From: Chitinophaga sancti
GTDB lineage: Bacteria > Bacteroidota > Bacteroidia > Chitinophagales > Chitinophagaceae
Reading direction: 5' to 3'
DNA length: 64,000 nt
NCBI RefSeq assembly: GCF_034424315.1
Contig: NZ_CP139972.1
Coordinates: 682,001-746,000 of the forward strand
The notes beneath the pieces are model-generated. The model did no database searches and had not been told where the DNA came from. It saw nothing but the letters and a program-made list of their open reading frames with translations. Below, piece by piece: positions 1 to 7,519 of this stretch (positions within the stretch are counted from its first letter, which is position 1; every line of letters starts with the position of its first letter). Made by a program: the position numbers and the translations under genes.

Positions 1-675
1 CTGGATAAGGCAGTGGAAGGTGCGGTGATGTTTGCATTGAACCAGGGCGAAGTTTGTACCTGCCCCAGCCGCATCCTGGTGCATGAGCATATTTACGATG
101 CCTTTATTAAACGAGTCGTAGAACGTACCAAAGCTATTAAGTTGGGAAATCCGCTGGATCCTACGGTGATGATGGGTGCGCAGGCCAGCGATGACCAGTA
201 CCAGAAGATACTGAGTTACCTGGATATTGGCAAACAGGAAGGTGCGGAAGTGCTGGCAGGTGGGGAGGCTTTCAAGCAGAATGGTGGCCTGGAAAATGGT
301 TATTATATCCAGCCTACTTTGTTGAAAGGAAATAATAAGATGCGCGTATTCCAGGAAGAGATTTTTGGACCTGTAAGTTGCGTAACGACATTTAAAACTA
401 CCGAAGAAGCAATTGCTATCGCCAATGATTCTTTGTATGGATTGGGTGCTGGTGTATGGACACGTGATGCACATGAGTTGTACCAGGTGCCAAGAGCTAT
501 TCAGGCGGGCCGTGTATGGGTAAACTGTTACCATGCTTACCCTGCACATGCCCCCTTTGGTGGTTATAAGAAATCTGGCTTTGGTCGTGAGACGCATAAG
601 ATGATGCTGAATCACTATCGTCAGACGAAGAACATGCTGATATCTTATAGCAAGCAAAAGCTGGGATTTTTTTAA
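1..675 (+). CDS. Aldehyde dehydrogenase, C-terminal part (5' end outside window)
   Basis: This is the C-terminal ~224 residues of an NAD(P)-dependent aldehyde dehydrogenase; the reading frame is open back to base 1, so the start lies upstream. The segment [11 protein letters not shown] carries the catalytic Cys, EEIFGPV is the conserved cofactor-side motif, and the end (KKSGFGRE, then [10 protein letters not shown]) matches the acetaldehyde dehydrogenase subgroup (AldB/ExaC-like). The DUF779 gene 164 bp downstream is a usual partner of this subgroup and supports the call. Oxidation of acetaldehyde or a similar short aldehyde to the acid is inferred from the family. Confidence 0.93.
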   Translation: MDKAVEGAVMFALNQGEVCTCPSRILVHEHIYDAFIKRVVERTKAIKLGNPLDPTVMMGAQASDDQYQKILSYLDIGKQEGAEVLAGGEAFKQNGGLENGYYIQPTLLKGNNKMRVFQEEIFGPVSCVTTFKTTEEAIAIANDSLYGLGAGVWTRDAHELYQVPRAIQAGRVWVNCYHAYPAHAPFGGYKKSGFGRETHKMMLNHYRQTKNMLISYSKQKLGFF

Positions 676-839
676 GAAATAGGGATCTGTGGACAGGAGG
701 GCTGCTGTCCGGAAGGGGGCAGCCCTGATTTTTATCAGGGGAGGGGGAAATCCCCGGAAGAATATAAAACATGGGGGGCAATGAATGCCATTTTAGAACA
801 GATTATTTTACCAGGAAGTAATTCAGCAATTCATTCTTT

Positions 840-1196
840 ATGATAGCAAGGATCTTAGCCACACCGGCCGCAATAGACTTAATTGAAACGCTACGCCGGC
901 AACACGGCCCTTTGATGTTCCATCAGAGTGGCGGATGCTGCGATGGCTCCCAGCCCATGTGCTTCCCGGAAGGGGAATTTAAAGTGGGCCAGTCAGATGT
1001 ATTGCTGGGCAAAGTGGCCGGATGTAATTTCTATATGAGCGGGGATCAGTTTGAATACTGGAAACATACACAACTTACCCTGGATGTAATCCGTGGCAGG
1101 GGAAGCAGTTTCTCGCTGGAGATCCCGTTGGGAGTAAGGTTTCATATCCGCTCCAGGGTGTTTTCGGAGGAGGAAATAAAAGCACTGGCCAATTGA
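840..1196 (+). CDS. DUF779 family protein (aldehyde dehydrogenase-associated)
   Basis: A 118-residue cytosolic protein of the DUF779 family, found next to acetaldehyde dehydrogenases in many bacteria; its biochemical role is not established. Visible hallmarks are HQSGGCCDGSQPMCFP near residues 28-43, with three Cys that could bind metal, and a C-terminal beta-rich part ending in SLEIPLGVRFHIRSR. Length is normal for the family. It follows the aldehyde dehydrogenase on the same strand. The next gene converges and ends only 2 bp away, leaving no room for a terminator between the two stops. Confidence 0.88.
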   Translation: MIARILATPAAIDLIETLRRQHGPLMFHQSGGCCDGSQPMCFPEGEFKVGQSDVLLGKVAGCNFYMSGDQFEYWKHTQLTLDVIRGRGSSFSLEIPLGVRFHIRSRVFSEEEIKALAN

Positions 1197-1198
1197 TC

Positions 1199-1618
1199 TC
1201 ACCTTGCATTGTTCGTTTTGTACAAGAGCACGCCCGCTGCGGCCAGCAATGTAAAAACAGCGTTGAAAATAATATGGGTAGGATAAGATAACTTGCCTAA
1301 AATTCCTCCGCAGGAGCAGGGGATGTTGGTATAAAAGAAATAAAGTGTGCTCAGGTATAAGGTGAACAATAACATCACGAAGAAAGAGAGCAACAAGCCT
1401 GATTTACGGGTAGCAGCAAAACTCAGCAAAGCCACTATCAGGAATTCTACACCCAGTACACCGGGAGCCAGCCATTGTTTGTCGTATTTCATCAACAGGG
1501 GAGACTTACTCATCTCCGAAACAAAGAACCCGTAATCCATCGCTTTAGCAATGGCTGCATACATGAACAATAAGCTTAGTAAACCTACGATCGGAAACAG
1601 GATATATTCTCTTTTCAT
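1199..1618 (-). CDS. MauE/DoxX-like integral membrane protein
   Basis: A 139-residue protein with about four hydrophobic helices (near residues 8-27, 52-70, 73-96 and 114-132). A Cys pair, IPCSCGG (C101 and C103), precedes the last helix, as in MauE-type methylamine-utilization proteins, a VKOR-like fold linked to disulfide handling at the membrane. It overlaps the upstream gene by 4 bp (ATGA type) and forms an operon with a propeller-like protein and a small Cys-rich secreted peptide. A role in oxidising or processing that peptide is inference. A redox-inactive DoxX-type protein is the main alternative. Confidence 0.7.
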   Translation of the reverse strand: MKREYILFPIVGLLSLLFMYAAIAKAMDYGFFVSEMSKSPLLMKYDKQWLAPGVLGVEFLIVALLSFAATRKSGLLLSFFVMLLFTLYLSTLYFFYTNIPCSCGGILGKLSYPTHIIFNAVFTLLAAAGVLLYKTNNAR

Positions 1619-2553
1619 AACTGTGCCAGTTTAAATCTTAAGATGTCTTTCTCATATACCGCGATGAGGGTATCCCCGCATTTTGCCAGCTGTAATACCG
1701 GTTTATCTTTAAAGCCCGGCAGGCGAAAACTACCGGCATACTTTGTATCCGCAATATTGTATACATCAATTGCCGGCCCCCGGTAGCCACTTTTAACAGC
1801 ATCCTGGGAAAGCACGTAAGACAAGATATAAAGATGATCAGCATCTGCTGCAGCTGTGGAATTAACCATGACCGCTTTGGGTGAGCGGGCGTAATAATTA
1901 CTGGTGGGTACAGCTATATTAATGGGAGGTGTTTGATCGATGGTTTGAAAGGTAGCAACGCTGTGATTGGAGGGATCAAATTTTACAATACCTGCGTTAT
2001 AGAAAGGAATGAAGAACTGATAACGGGAATTATGCACAAAGAATCCATCTGCTGATAGTCCGCCATCATTGAAGTGAGTGAATTCATGAATGGTGCTATC
2101 GTTATACTTTAACTGGGCGCCTTTCCTTGTCAGGAAGCCAGCGGCACCGGTACTGTCAATTTGCTTGCTTTCCGGGGTATACACAGTGAGGTGCTGCTGC
2201 GTATCATCAAAGAGATAGAAGGTCTTTTCATCGGCAGCTATTTCAATTCGTGTAATGATAGGCAGTGCTTTTAAGCGGGCATTAAAAAACGTATCCAGGT
2301 GATGTTGGGTGGTATTGTAACTGAATACGGATTTTTGGCTATATACGTAACCGTATATTTGGTCAGCTGCTGCACGCATAATGCTAACCCTGCCGGGAAA
2401 GGCAATGGTATCAAGTGTTTGCAGTCGGTAATGGTTATATTGGCGGCTTACGTCCGAAACAATTCTATCCGGTTCAGCACCCCGGACGAGGATATACATG
2501 ATGATGAACGCGCAGCAAAAGAGCGCGGATAGGGTCAATAGATTTCTTTTCAT
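1615..2553 (-). CDS. Membrane-anchored, propeller-like protein of unknown function
   Basis: A 312-residue protein starting at the ATG that begins MKRNLLTLSALF; a start 11 codons earlier is possible but puts a polar stretch before the signal anchor. One N-terminal hydrophobic segment (residues ~4-23) is followed by an extracytoplasmic domain of repeated beta-strand segments (e.g. DEKTFYLFDDTQQHLTVY, QLAKCGDTLIAVYEKD) that reads like a six-bladed or TolB-like propeller. No catalytic motif is visible. It is the middle gene of the Cys-peptide operon. Bacteroidota peptide loci of the NVEALA type often include a propeller lipoprotein, but here I see no lipobox and homology is uncertain. Confidence 0.6.
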   Translation of the reverse strand: MKRNLLTLSALFCCAFIIMYILVRGAEPDRIVSDVSRQYNHYRLQTLDTIAFPGRVSIMRAAADQIYGYVYSQKSVFSYNTTQHHLDTFFNARLKALPIITRIEIAADEKTFYLFDDTQQHLTVYTPESKQIDSTGAAGFLTRKGAQLKYNDSTIHEFTHFNDGGLSADGFFVHNSRYQFFIPFYNAGIVKFDPSNHSVATFQTIDQTPPINIAVPTSNYYARSPKAVMVNSTAAADADHLYILSYVLSQDAVKSGYRGPAIDVYNIADTKYAGSFRLPGFKDKPVLQLAKCGDTLIAVYEKDILRFKLAQL

Positions 2554-2625
2554 AATAGAGAGGAATGGTAAGAGGGTGCTGTACACACCCTCTTGTCAAC
2601 AGCATTGAATGAGTGTGAAAGTAGA

Positions 2626-2796
2626 TCAGGGGCAGATCTGTGTTTTGATACCCCATGCACCGGTTGAATTACAGGTCCAGTCTGGCTCACAATGGCAGTA
2701 GGCAACAACTTTGGCATTGGATTGGCCGGCTTTTACGGCAACAGCGATCGAGGTGCCTGCTACAAGCACGAGCATAAGAAACGCTAACTTTTTCAT
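2626..2796 (-). CDS. Small secreted Cys-rich peptide, 56 residues
   Basis: A short open frame with an ATG 30 bp downstream of an A-rich leader. The product begins MKKLAFLMLVLVAGTSIAVA, a plain Sec signal peptide, and the mature part holds four Cys in AYCHCEPDWTC and TQICP. It ends 72 bp before the propeller-like gene on the same strand. The layout (signal, short mature region, clustered Cys, then propeller and MauE-like genes) resembles Bacteroidota NVEALA/DUF6520-type peptide loci, but the peptide lacks an NVEALA-like motif. It could be a structural peptide, a signal or a toxin; the sequence does not decide. Confidence 0.72.
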   Translation of the reverse strand: MKKLAFLMLVLVAGTSIAVAVKAGQSNAKVVAYCHCEPDWTCNSTGAWGIKTQICP

Positions 2797-3374
2797 CGTT
2801 TTCGTTTTGGGTTTTGGAAATTAATAATGAGAAATGAAAATTACAGGGTCTTCTTTTGGTTGAGATTTTGATGAATGAGTTTAGTATTTATGGTGCGCGT
2901 TTATTTGAGTGTTTACCAATGGTTAATCGTTACAATGAATCTAGGAAAGTTTTTTGATATAACAATATATCTGAGTATTTTTTAGCGTAAGCAAAAATGT
3001 TTTTGCCAGAAACGCGTTATATTTAATAGGAAGAAAATCAGCTATGCACCAAACTGAGCGGGCATTTGAGCCGGGTACCCGTTCCATTATTTACACAGAA
3101 TTTCCCGAATCTGGAATTATTGAGCAAACAGAACACTAGATAAATCACTGATAATTAACAAATTGCTTTAATTGGCATGTACTATGCATTACTTATAGTA
3201 CAATTGCTTTTTTCATAAACTTACCAAACTTATTAGGAGATCATACGCAGCATTCGGACTATCAGCCTTCAGCTTGCCAGCAGGCTGTAACCCTGGTGAG
3301 GCAATTATGGTCTCCTATTATTTTTCCTTAAATTGTGACTGCCCTTTCCCCTATCACTTTTAAAACAGTTAATC
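2797..3374. other. 578-bp intergenic region between divergent operons
   Basis: AT-rich divergent region between the Cys-peptide operon (minus strand) and the molybdenum-cofactor gene pair (plus strand). It should hold both promoters, but I find no convincing TTG-19-TAnnTTTG pair. Two structures are visible: a small imperfect hairpin near 3055-3090 (GAGCGGG against CCCGTTC) and the larger structured element at 3231-3325, listed separately. No further small coding frame is evident. Confidence 0.6.
3231..3325 (+). ncRNA. Candidate structured leader RNA (riboswitch-like) or small RNA
   Basis: An 11-bp outer stem (3235-3245, AGGAGATCATA, against 3306-3316, TATGGTCTCCT; one G-U pair) encloses about 60 nt. 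Inside is a hairpin CAGCCT/AGGCTG (about 3252-3287) whose loop contains TTGCC, complementary to GGCAA at 3300-3304, allowing a pseudoknot. The closing strand runs into ATTATTTTT, as in an intrinsic terminator. The element ends 49 bp before a molybdenum-cofactor nucleotidyltransferase. Shape and position suggest cis control, perhaps by a cofactor, but it matches no riboswitch class I can recall; a free ~95-nt small RNA is the alternative. Confidence 0.5.
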
Positions 3375-3965
3375 ATGGATACTTATGGTGTACTGATTCT
3401 GGGAGCGGGAAATTCTTCCCGCCTGGGACAGCCGAAACAGCTATTGCGCTACCAGGGCAGAACCCTGATCCGGCACATGGGTGAAGAGGCCATTTCTGCA
3501 GTGGATAATCCGGTGATGGTAGTGACGGGTGCTAATGCCGCGCTTGTGGAAGAGGCCCTGCGTGAACTCCCCATCGAAGTGGTGGAAAATGATCATTGGG
3601 AAGACGGTATGGGCAGTTCTATTGGTATCGGTATTTCAGAGATGCTGCTACTGCACCCGGAGCTTGCGAATATCATTATCATGGTTTGTGACCAGCCTTT
3701 TGTAAATGCCGGCCTGCTCAGAAGACTGATGCGTCATCAGCAGGTAACAGGGAAGGGGATCATCGGCGCTTCTTATGAGAATACCATTGGTACACCTGTG
3801 CTTTTCGGCAGTCATTATTTCCCTGCATTGAAAGAACTGGAAGGACCTGATGGCATGCGACAGCTCCTGCGGCAGTCAACCGGAGACATTGCCATCGTAT
3901 CTTTCCCTTTGGGGGCCCTGGATATCGACACGGCAGACGACTACCAGCAATTACTAAAACGATAG
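3375..3965 (+). CDS. MobA/MocA-like nucleotidyltransferase
   Basis: A 196-residue protein of the MobA-like NTP transferase family, which attaches a nucleotide (CMP or GMP) to molybdopterin to make the dinucleotide cofactor. The nucleotide-binding motif LGAGNSSRLGQPKQLL is at residues 9-24, and the metal-site motif VCDQPF follows near residue 99. Similarity is closer to MocA/CoxC-type cytidylyltransferases of xanthine-dehydrogenase-family enzymes than to MobA. The next gene, 6 bp downstream, encodes an exported molybdopterin-fold protein, so the two are probably one operon. Nucleotide choice cannot be read from the sequence. Confidence 0.88.
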   Translation: MDTYGVLILGAGNSSRLGQPKQLLRYQGRTLIRHMGEEAISAVDNPVMVVTGANAALVEEALRELPIEVVENDHWEDGMGSSIGIGISEMLLLHPELANIIIMVCDQPFVNAGLLRRLMRHQQVTGKGIIGASYENTIGTPVLFGSHYFPALKELEGPDGMRQLLRQSTGDIAIVSFPLGALDIDTADDYQQLLKR

Positions 3966-3971
3966 ATAAAC

Positions 3972-4445
3972 ATGAGAACCATCTGCTTTCTTTTTGTATT
4001 TTTTTGTTTCCAGCAGTTAAAAGCACAAACCCTTCATGTAGGTGGCGAGGTCACTAAGAAACTGGACCTTGGTCAGGCGGATCTTTCCAGGATGAAAAGG
4101 ACGACCGTCATATCAAAAGACAAGGATGGCAAAGACCATATTTATAAAGGTGTGGCAGTTAGTGAAATCCTGAACCTGGCTGGCGTGACTACCGGCGCGC
4201 AGCTGCGTGGCGAGAATCTTTCCAAATACCTGCTGGTGACCTGTGCCGATGGTTATACAGTGGTATTCTCCCTCGCGGAACTGGATGAAGCATTTACAGA
4301 CCGTGTCGTGATCCTGGCTGACGAAGCTGATGGACAAGCATTACCAGTTGATAAAGGGCCATGGAGAATCGTGGTACCGGGCGAAAAGAAGCCCGCGAGA
4401 AGCTGCTTCAGGGTTACTTCATTTAATATAGGGTTTGCAAAGTAG
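3972..4445 (+). CDS. Exported molybdopterin-dependent oxidoreductase-like domain protein
   Basis: A 157-residue protein with a Sec signal peptide (MRTICFLFVFFCFQQLKAQ) and a single domain of the sulfite-oxidase/YedY molybdopterin fold. Family features are the segment YLLVTCADGYTVVFSLAELD near residues 87-106, with a Cys close to where the molybdenum ligand sits, and GPWRIVVPGEKKPAR near residues 126-140. It is much shorter than catalytic YedY or sulfite oxidase, so it may be a minimal or non-catalytic member. It follows the MocA-like gene with a 6-bp gap, which suggests a shared cofactor pathway. Confidence 0.8.
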   Translation: MRTICFLFVFFCFQQLKAQTLHVGGEVTKKLDLGQADLSRMKRTTVISKDKDGKDHIYKGVAVSEILNLAGVTTGAQLRGENLSKYLLVTCADGYTVVFSLAELDEAFTDRVVILADEADGQALPVDKGPWRIVVPGEKKPARSCFRVTSFNIGFAK

Positions 4446-4549
4446 GATTATATCATTTAAATAGCCAGCCCCATTGGGCATAATCGCCCTGCTCCCCGGA
4501 ATAATTACAAGACTACCAATTACTTATTATATATAATCACCTTTTTTAC

Positions 4550-4574
4550 CCGCCCGCCATGTAATGGTGGGCGG
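4550..4574. terminator. GC-rich hairpin terminator
   Basis: CCGCCCGCCAT (4550-4560) pairs with ATGGTGGGCGG (4564-4574) over 11 positions with one G-T pair and a 3-nt loop. A T-run precedes the stem (4542-4547) and TTTATATAC follows it, so it could stop transcription from either side. It lies 105 bp after the molybdopterin-domain gene. Confidence 0.65.
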
Positions 4575-4785
4575 TTTATATACTATTATTTCCTACACTG
4601 ATACTAACTTCTCATATTAGCTAAATCGAATAACTAAATATCTGTTAATATTTGTTAATTTTTAATATAAGTGGTTGCTAATGCAAATAATATAATATAT
4701 TGAAAAATAGCTATTTGGATTAATATTTAATAGGTATCTTGTTTGTTAACAGGGTTTTTACTGACGAGAAGTAGTACTATTTTGC

Positions 4786-4815
4786 TTGTTTTGAATGGAA
4801 GAGGTTGTAACTTTG
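4786..4815 (+). promoter_or_regulatory. Bacteroidota-type promoter (TTG-19-TAACTTTG)
   Basis: TTG at 4786-4788, exactly 19 bases, then TAACTTTG at 4808-4815, which fits the Bacteroidota primary sigma consensus TTG-N19-TAnnTTTG. Transcription would begin near 4821, giving a leader of roughly 180 nt ahead of the TlpA-like gene. Confidence 0.65.
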
Positions 4816-4997
4816 CATCGCTTTCCCAAACGAATGAGCTGTGGAGACTGATGGTAAAGTAACAGCAAACCGACTTGTTTTTGCTGTAGATTTTATAAAC
4901 TCACGTATACTGATTAACTAACGATTGCCTCGTATGATGGGGCAGGGCAATTTATTGCCTGGAAAAATTGAATGTTAATATAAACAGATAAATACTC

Positions 4998-6281
4998 ATG
5001 AAGATGAAAGTTTTATTCCTGATGGGCCTTCTTGGTGCTGCGTTTTTACAAGTAAATGCGCAGTCTCTGTTGAACAATCCGATTGGTGAAAAATTGAGCA
5101 GTGGGGTACTGGAAGAAACCTATTTGTCAAGAAAGATTTCCGCTTTTAACAAGGTACGTGCTGATTACCCAAACAGCGATACCGGTTTGAATACAGCTTT
5201 GTATGACCAGGCGAGATATTCTATTGTAATCAGCATGGCGGAAGCTCAGCAGCCGCTGAAGGTGAAGGAGATGATCAAGACCATGACATCCAGAGGTTAT
5301 AAGAATGCAGCTACTACCAATGCTGCAGTGAAACTGGCGGAAGTAGGTATGGCCAATGAAGCGCTTACATTGTTAAAACCAGCCATGGACACCATGGAAT
5401 TCATCCAGAAGCAGGGTGATTCCCAGGCATTTACCCCGGAATTTATTGGCAACTATACCAATTATACAATTGCAAAAGCAAAAGTGCTGAATAAGAAAGG
5501 TGATTACAGACAGGCCCTCGACCTGATCAAACCTCTCTATGAGCAGCATGATCCTAATTCCTTCACCCGTGTACAGGAGCCTTACATCATAGCACTGTCC
5601 GGCCTGGGTAAGAAAACAGAAGCGTTTGAACTGATTAAGCATGCGATGCTGAAATCTTCTGCTACTGTAGCACTGAGAGAAGAGGCGAAAGAGATCTACC
5701 TGGATTTTTATGGTAACGAAAGTGACTATTCTGTGTTCGTAGATTCTACTGCTGGTGTGGCTAAACGTCGTATGAAGGAGTCTATCGCTTCCAAACTGAT
5801 GGAAAGACCAGCACCTGATTTTGTGCTGACTGACGTAAAGGGTCGTGAAGTATCCCTGAACAGTTTCAAAGGTAAAGTGGTAATGCTGGACTTCTGGTCT
5901 ACCTGGTGTACGCCTTGTAAGAAATCCTTCCCTGTTATGCAGAAAGTATTCAACAAGTTCAGACACGATACCAGCGTTGTATTCCTGTTCGTGCATAGCT
6001 TCGAAACAGAAAGGGATCCTAAAAAGGCAACTTCTGAAGCAGCTAAGTACATGATGGAAAACAACTATCCTTTCAGAGCCCTGATGGACCTGAGAAGTAC
6101 TACTGACAGCCGCGTAGCGAAACTGTTCGAAGTAAATGGTTTGCCTTCCAAATTTATCATCGATGGTAAAGGTAACATTCGGTTCTCCCTGAGCGACCTG
6201 GATGAAGATGATGATGTTGAAGCAGAAGAAATCGTGCAGATGATTGGTATGGCTGAAAAAGGTATGCAAAGCGTACTATAA
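4998..6281 (+). CDS. TlpA-like thioredoxin-fold protein with helical N-terminal half
   Basis: A 427-residue exported protein with a Sec signal peptide cleaved after residues VNAQ (~22). Residues ~40-250 are helical and TPR-like. Residues ~270-420 form a TlpA/ResA-type thioredoxin domain with the redox motif WCTPC (C304 and C307) and the downstream cis-Pro segment VNGLPSKFIID. Such proteins reduce or exchange disulfides in periplasmic partners. The gene is monocistronic, with its own promoter and a strong terminator at 6311. The acidic tail (DLDEDDDVEAEE) is unusual but not diagnostic. The partner protein is unknown. Confidence 0.88.
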   Translation: MKMKVLFLMGLLGAAFLQVNAQSLLNNPIGEKLSSGVLEETYLSRKISAFNKVRADYPNSDTGLNTALYDQARYSIVISMAEAQQPLKVKEMIKTMTSRGYKNAATTNAAVKLAEVGMANEALTLLKPAMDTMEFIQKQGDSQAFTPEFIGNYTNYTIAKAKVLNKKGDYRQALDLIKPLYEQHDPNSFTRVQEPYIIALSGLGKKTEAFELIKHAMLKSSATVALREEAKEIYLDFYGNESDYSVFVDSTAGVAKRRMKESIASKLMERPAPDFVLTDVKGREVSLNSFKGKVVMLDFWSTWCTPCKKSFPVMQKVFNKFRHDTSVVFLFVHSFETERDPKKATSEAAKYMMENNYPFRALMDLRSTTDSRVAKLFEVNGLPSKFIIDGKGNIRFSLSDLDEDDDVEAEEIVQMIGMAEKGMQSVL

Positions 6282-6310
6282 GATTTAAATAAGTAGTTTG
6301 ATTGTAAAGG

Positions 6311-6345
6311 GAGACCGTCTCATTTTTGGGACGGTCTTTTTATTT
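6311..6345 (+). terminator. Intrinsic terminator after the TlpA-like gene
   Basis: AGACCGTC (6312-6319) pairs perfectly with GACGGTCT (6330-6337) around a T-rich loop, and is followed directly by TTTTATTTTT. This is a classic rho-independent terminator 30 bp past the stop. Confidence 0.88.
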
Positions 6346-6460
6346 TTGTTAATATTGATAAATGGTGCACCATGTATCGGTGCATTTGTACATCTTACAG
6401 TTCTTTACTCCGTGGGCATGGTAATTGTGCGATTCTGCAATTATTAAACCTGTTACTCCC

Positions 6461-7501
6461 ATGATTGCTCAGTATTTAGGAAACGATGCAGCATCCCTGC
6501 TTGAACACATTTGCGGCAAGATCACTGCCCAGGATATTGTCCACCCCGGCAACTGGCAGCAGACTTTTATTGAAAGTAACCGGCCGGCCCCGGTGCTGAA
6601 TAGCCTGGCCAGGATTTATGGCCAGGGACGATTGGCCAATACCGGGTATGTAAGCATCCTGCCCGTAGACCAGGGCATTGAGCATACTGCGGCTTACTCG
6701 TTTTATAAAAATCCTCTTTACTTTGATCCGGAGAATATTGTGAAACTGGCGATTGAAGCCGGATGTAATGCCGTTGCTTCCACTATCGGTGGGCTGGGCC
6801 TGCATGCAAGGAAGTATGCCCACAAGATCCCCTATGTGGTAAAGCTGAATCACAACGAACTGCTGACTTACCCCGTCAAATATGACCAGATCCTGTTTGG
6901 TAGCGTGCAGGACGCCTGGAACATGGGCGCGGCGGCTGTAGGCGCCACCATTTACTTTGGTTCTGAGCAGAGCAATCGCCAGATCGAAGAAATAGCCGCA
7001 GCATTTGAGGAGGCTCACTCCCTGGGCATGGCCACCATCCTTTGGTGTTATACGCGGAATCCGGCCTTTAAAACCCCGGAAATGGATTATCATACCGCCG
7101 CTGACCTCACTGGTCAGGCGAACCATATCGGGGTCACTATACAGGCGGATATCATCAAACAGAAACTGCCGGATACCAATTACGGGTTCAGGGATCTGAA
7201 GTTTGGTGTATACAATGATGCGATGTACGATGCACTGACCACTGCGCACCCCATAGATCTGTGCCGGTTCCAGGTAGCGAATTGTTATATGGGGAAGATT
7301 GGGCTGATCAATTCCGGGGGTGGTTCTGCCGGCGAGTCAGATATGGCGGAAGCGATTAAGACTGCGGTGATTAATAAACGTGCTGGTGGCACGGGATTAA
7401 TTATGGGAAGAAAAGCTTTTCAGCGTCCGTTTAAAGACGGCGTTGAACTGATACATGCCGTGCAGGACGTGTACCTGGATAAGACGATTACGATTGCCTG
7501 A
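6461..7501 (+). CDS. fbaB: Fructose-bisphosphate aldolase class I (FbaB/DhnA type)
   Basis: A 346-residue glycolytic/gluconeogenic aldolase that splits fructose-1,6-bisphosphate through a Schiff-base Lys. It matches E. coli FbaB almost end to end: [53 protein letters not shown], and the end [12 protein letters not shown] chose the ATG beginning [14 protein letters not shown] because it aligns with the E. coli start (MTDIAQLLG); the frame is open to a TTG at 6425 that would add 12 unaligned residues. It sits 18 bp before the glycogen debranching gene, so the two may share a transcript for glycogen/glucose use. Confidence 0.96.
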   Translation: MIAQYLGNDAASLLEHICGKITAQDIVHPGNWQQTFIESNRPAPVLNSLARIYGQGRLANTGYVSILPVDQGIEHTAAYSFYKNPLYFDPENIVKLAIEAGCNAVASTIGGLGLHARKYAHKIPYVVKLNHNELLTYPVKYDQILFGSVQDAWNMGAAAVGATIYFGSEQSNRQIEEIAAAFEEAHSLGMATILWCYTRNPAFKTPEMDYHTAADLTGQANHIGVTIQADIIKQKLPDTNYGFRDLKFGVYNDAMYDALTTAHPIDLCRFQVANCYMGKIGLINSGGGSAGESDMAEAIKTAVINKRAGGTGLIMGRKAFQRPFKDGVELIHAVQDVYLDKTITIA

Positions 7502-7519
7502 TTATACAAAACGGAGACC

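Larger units (their letters stand above)
4446..4997. other. 552-bp intergenic region with terminator, promoter and leader hairpin
   Basis: AT-rich stretch between the molybdopterin-domain gene and the TlpA-like gene. It contains a strong hairpin (4550-4574), a Bacteroidota-type promoter (4786-4815) and, in the predicted ~180-nt leader, an 8-bp stem-loop pairing ACAGCAAA (4862-4869) with TTTGCTGT (4880-4887). No coding frame is convincing. Confidence 0.6.

Noticed and set aside
723..740. Hairpin CCCTGAT/ATCAGGG after the aldehyde dehydrogenase as a terminator
   Set aside because: No T-run follows and the stem is only 7 bp; DUF779 usually shares the transcript.
3231..3325. Known riboswitch (TPP, cobalamin, SAM, THF) or SRP RNA
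   Set aside because: Signature segments of those classes (for example the B12 box or the GGAAG tetraloop region of SRP) are not present.
5373..6269. 298-residue minus-strand frame
   Set aside because: Lies fully inside the TlpA-like gene on the opposite strand; composition is that of a shadow frame.
6476..7249. 257-residue minus-strand frame
   Set aside because: Opposite strand of class I aldolase, which is certain by motif; shadow frame.
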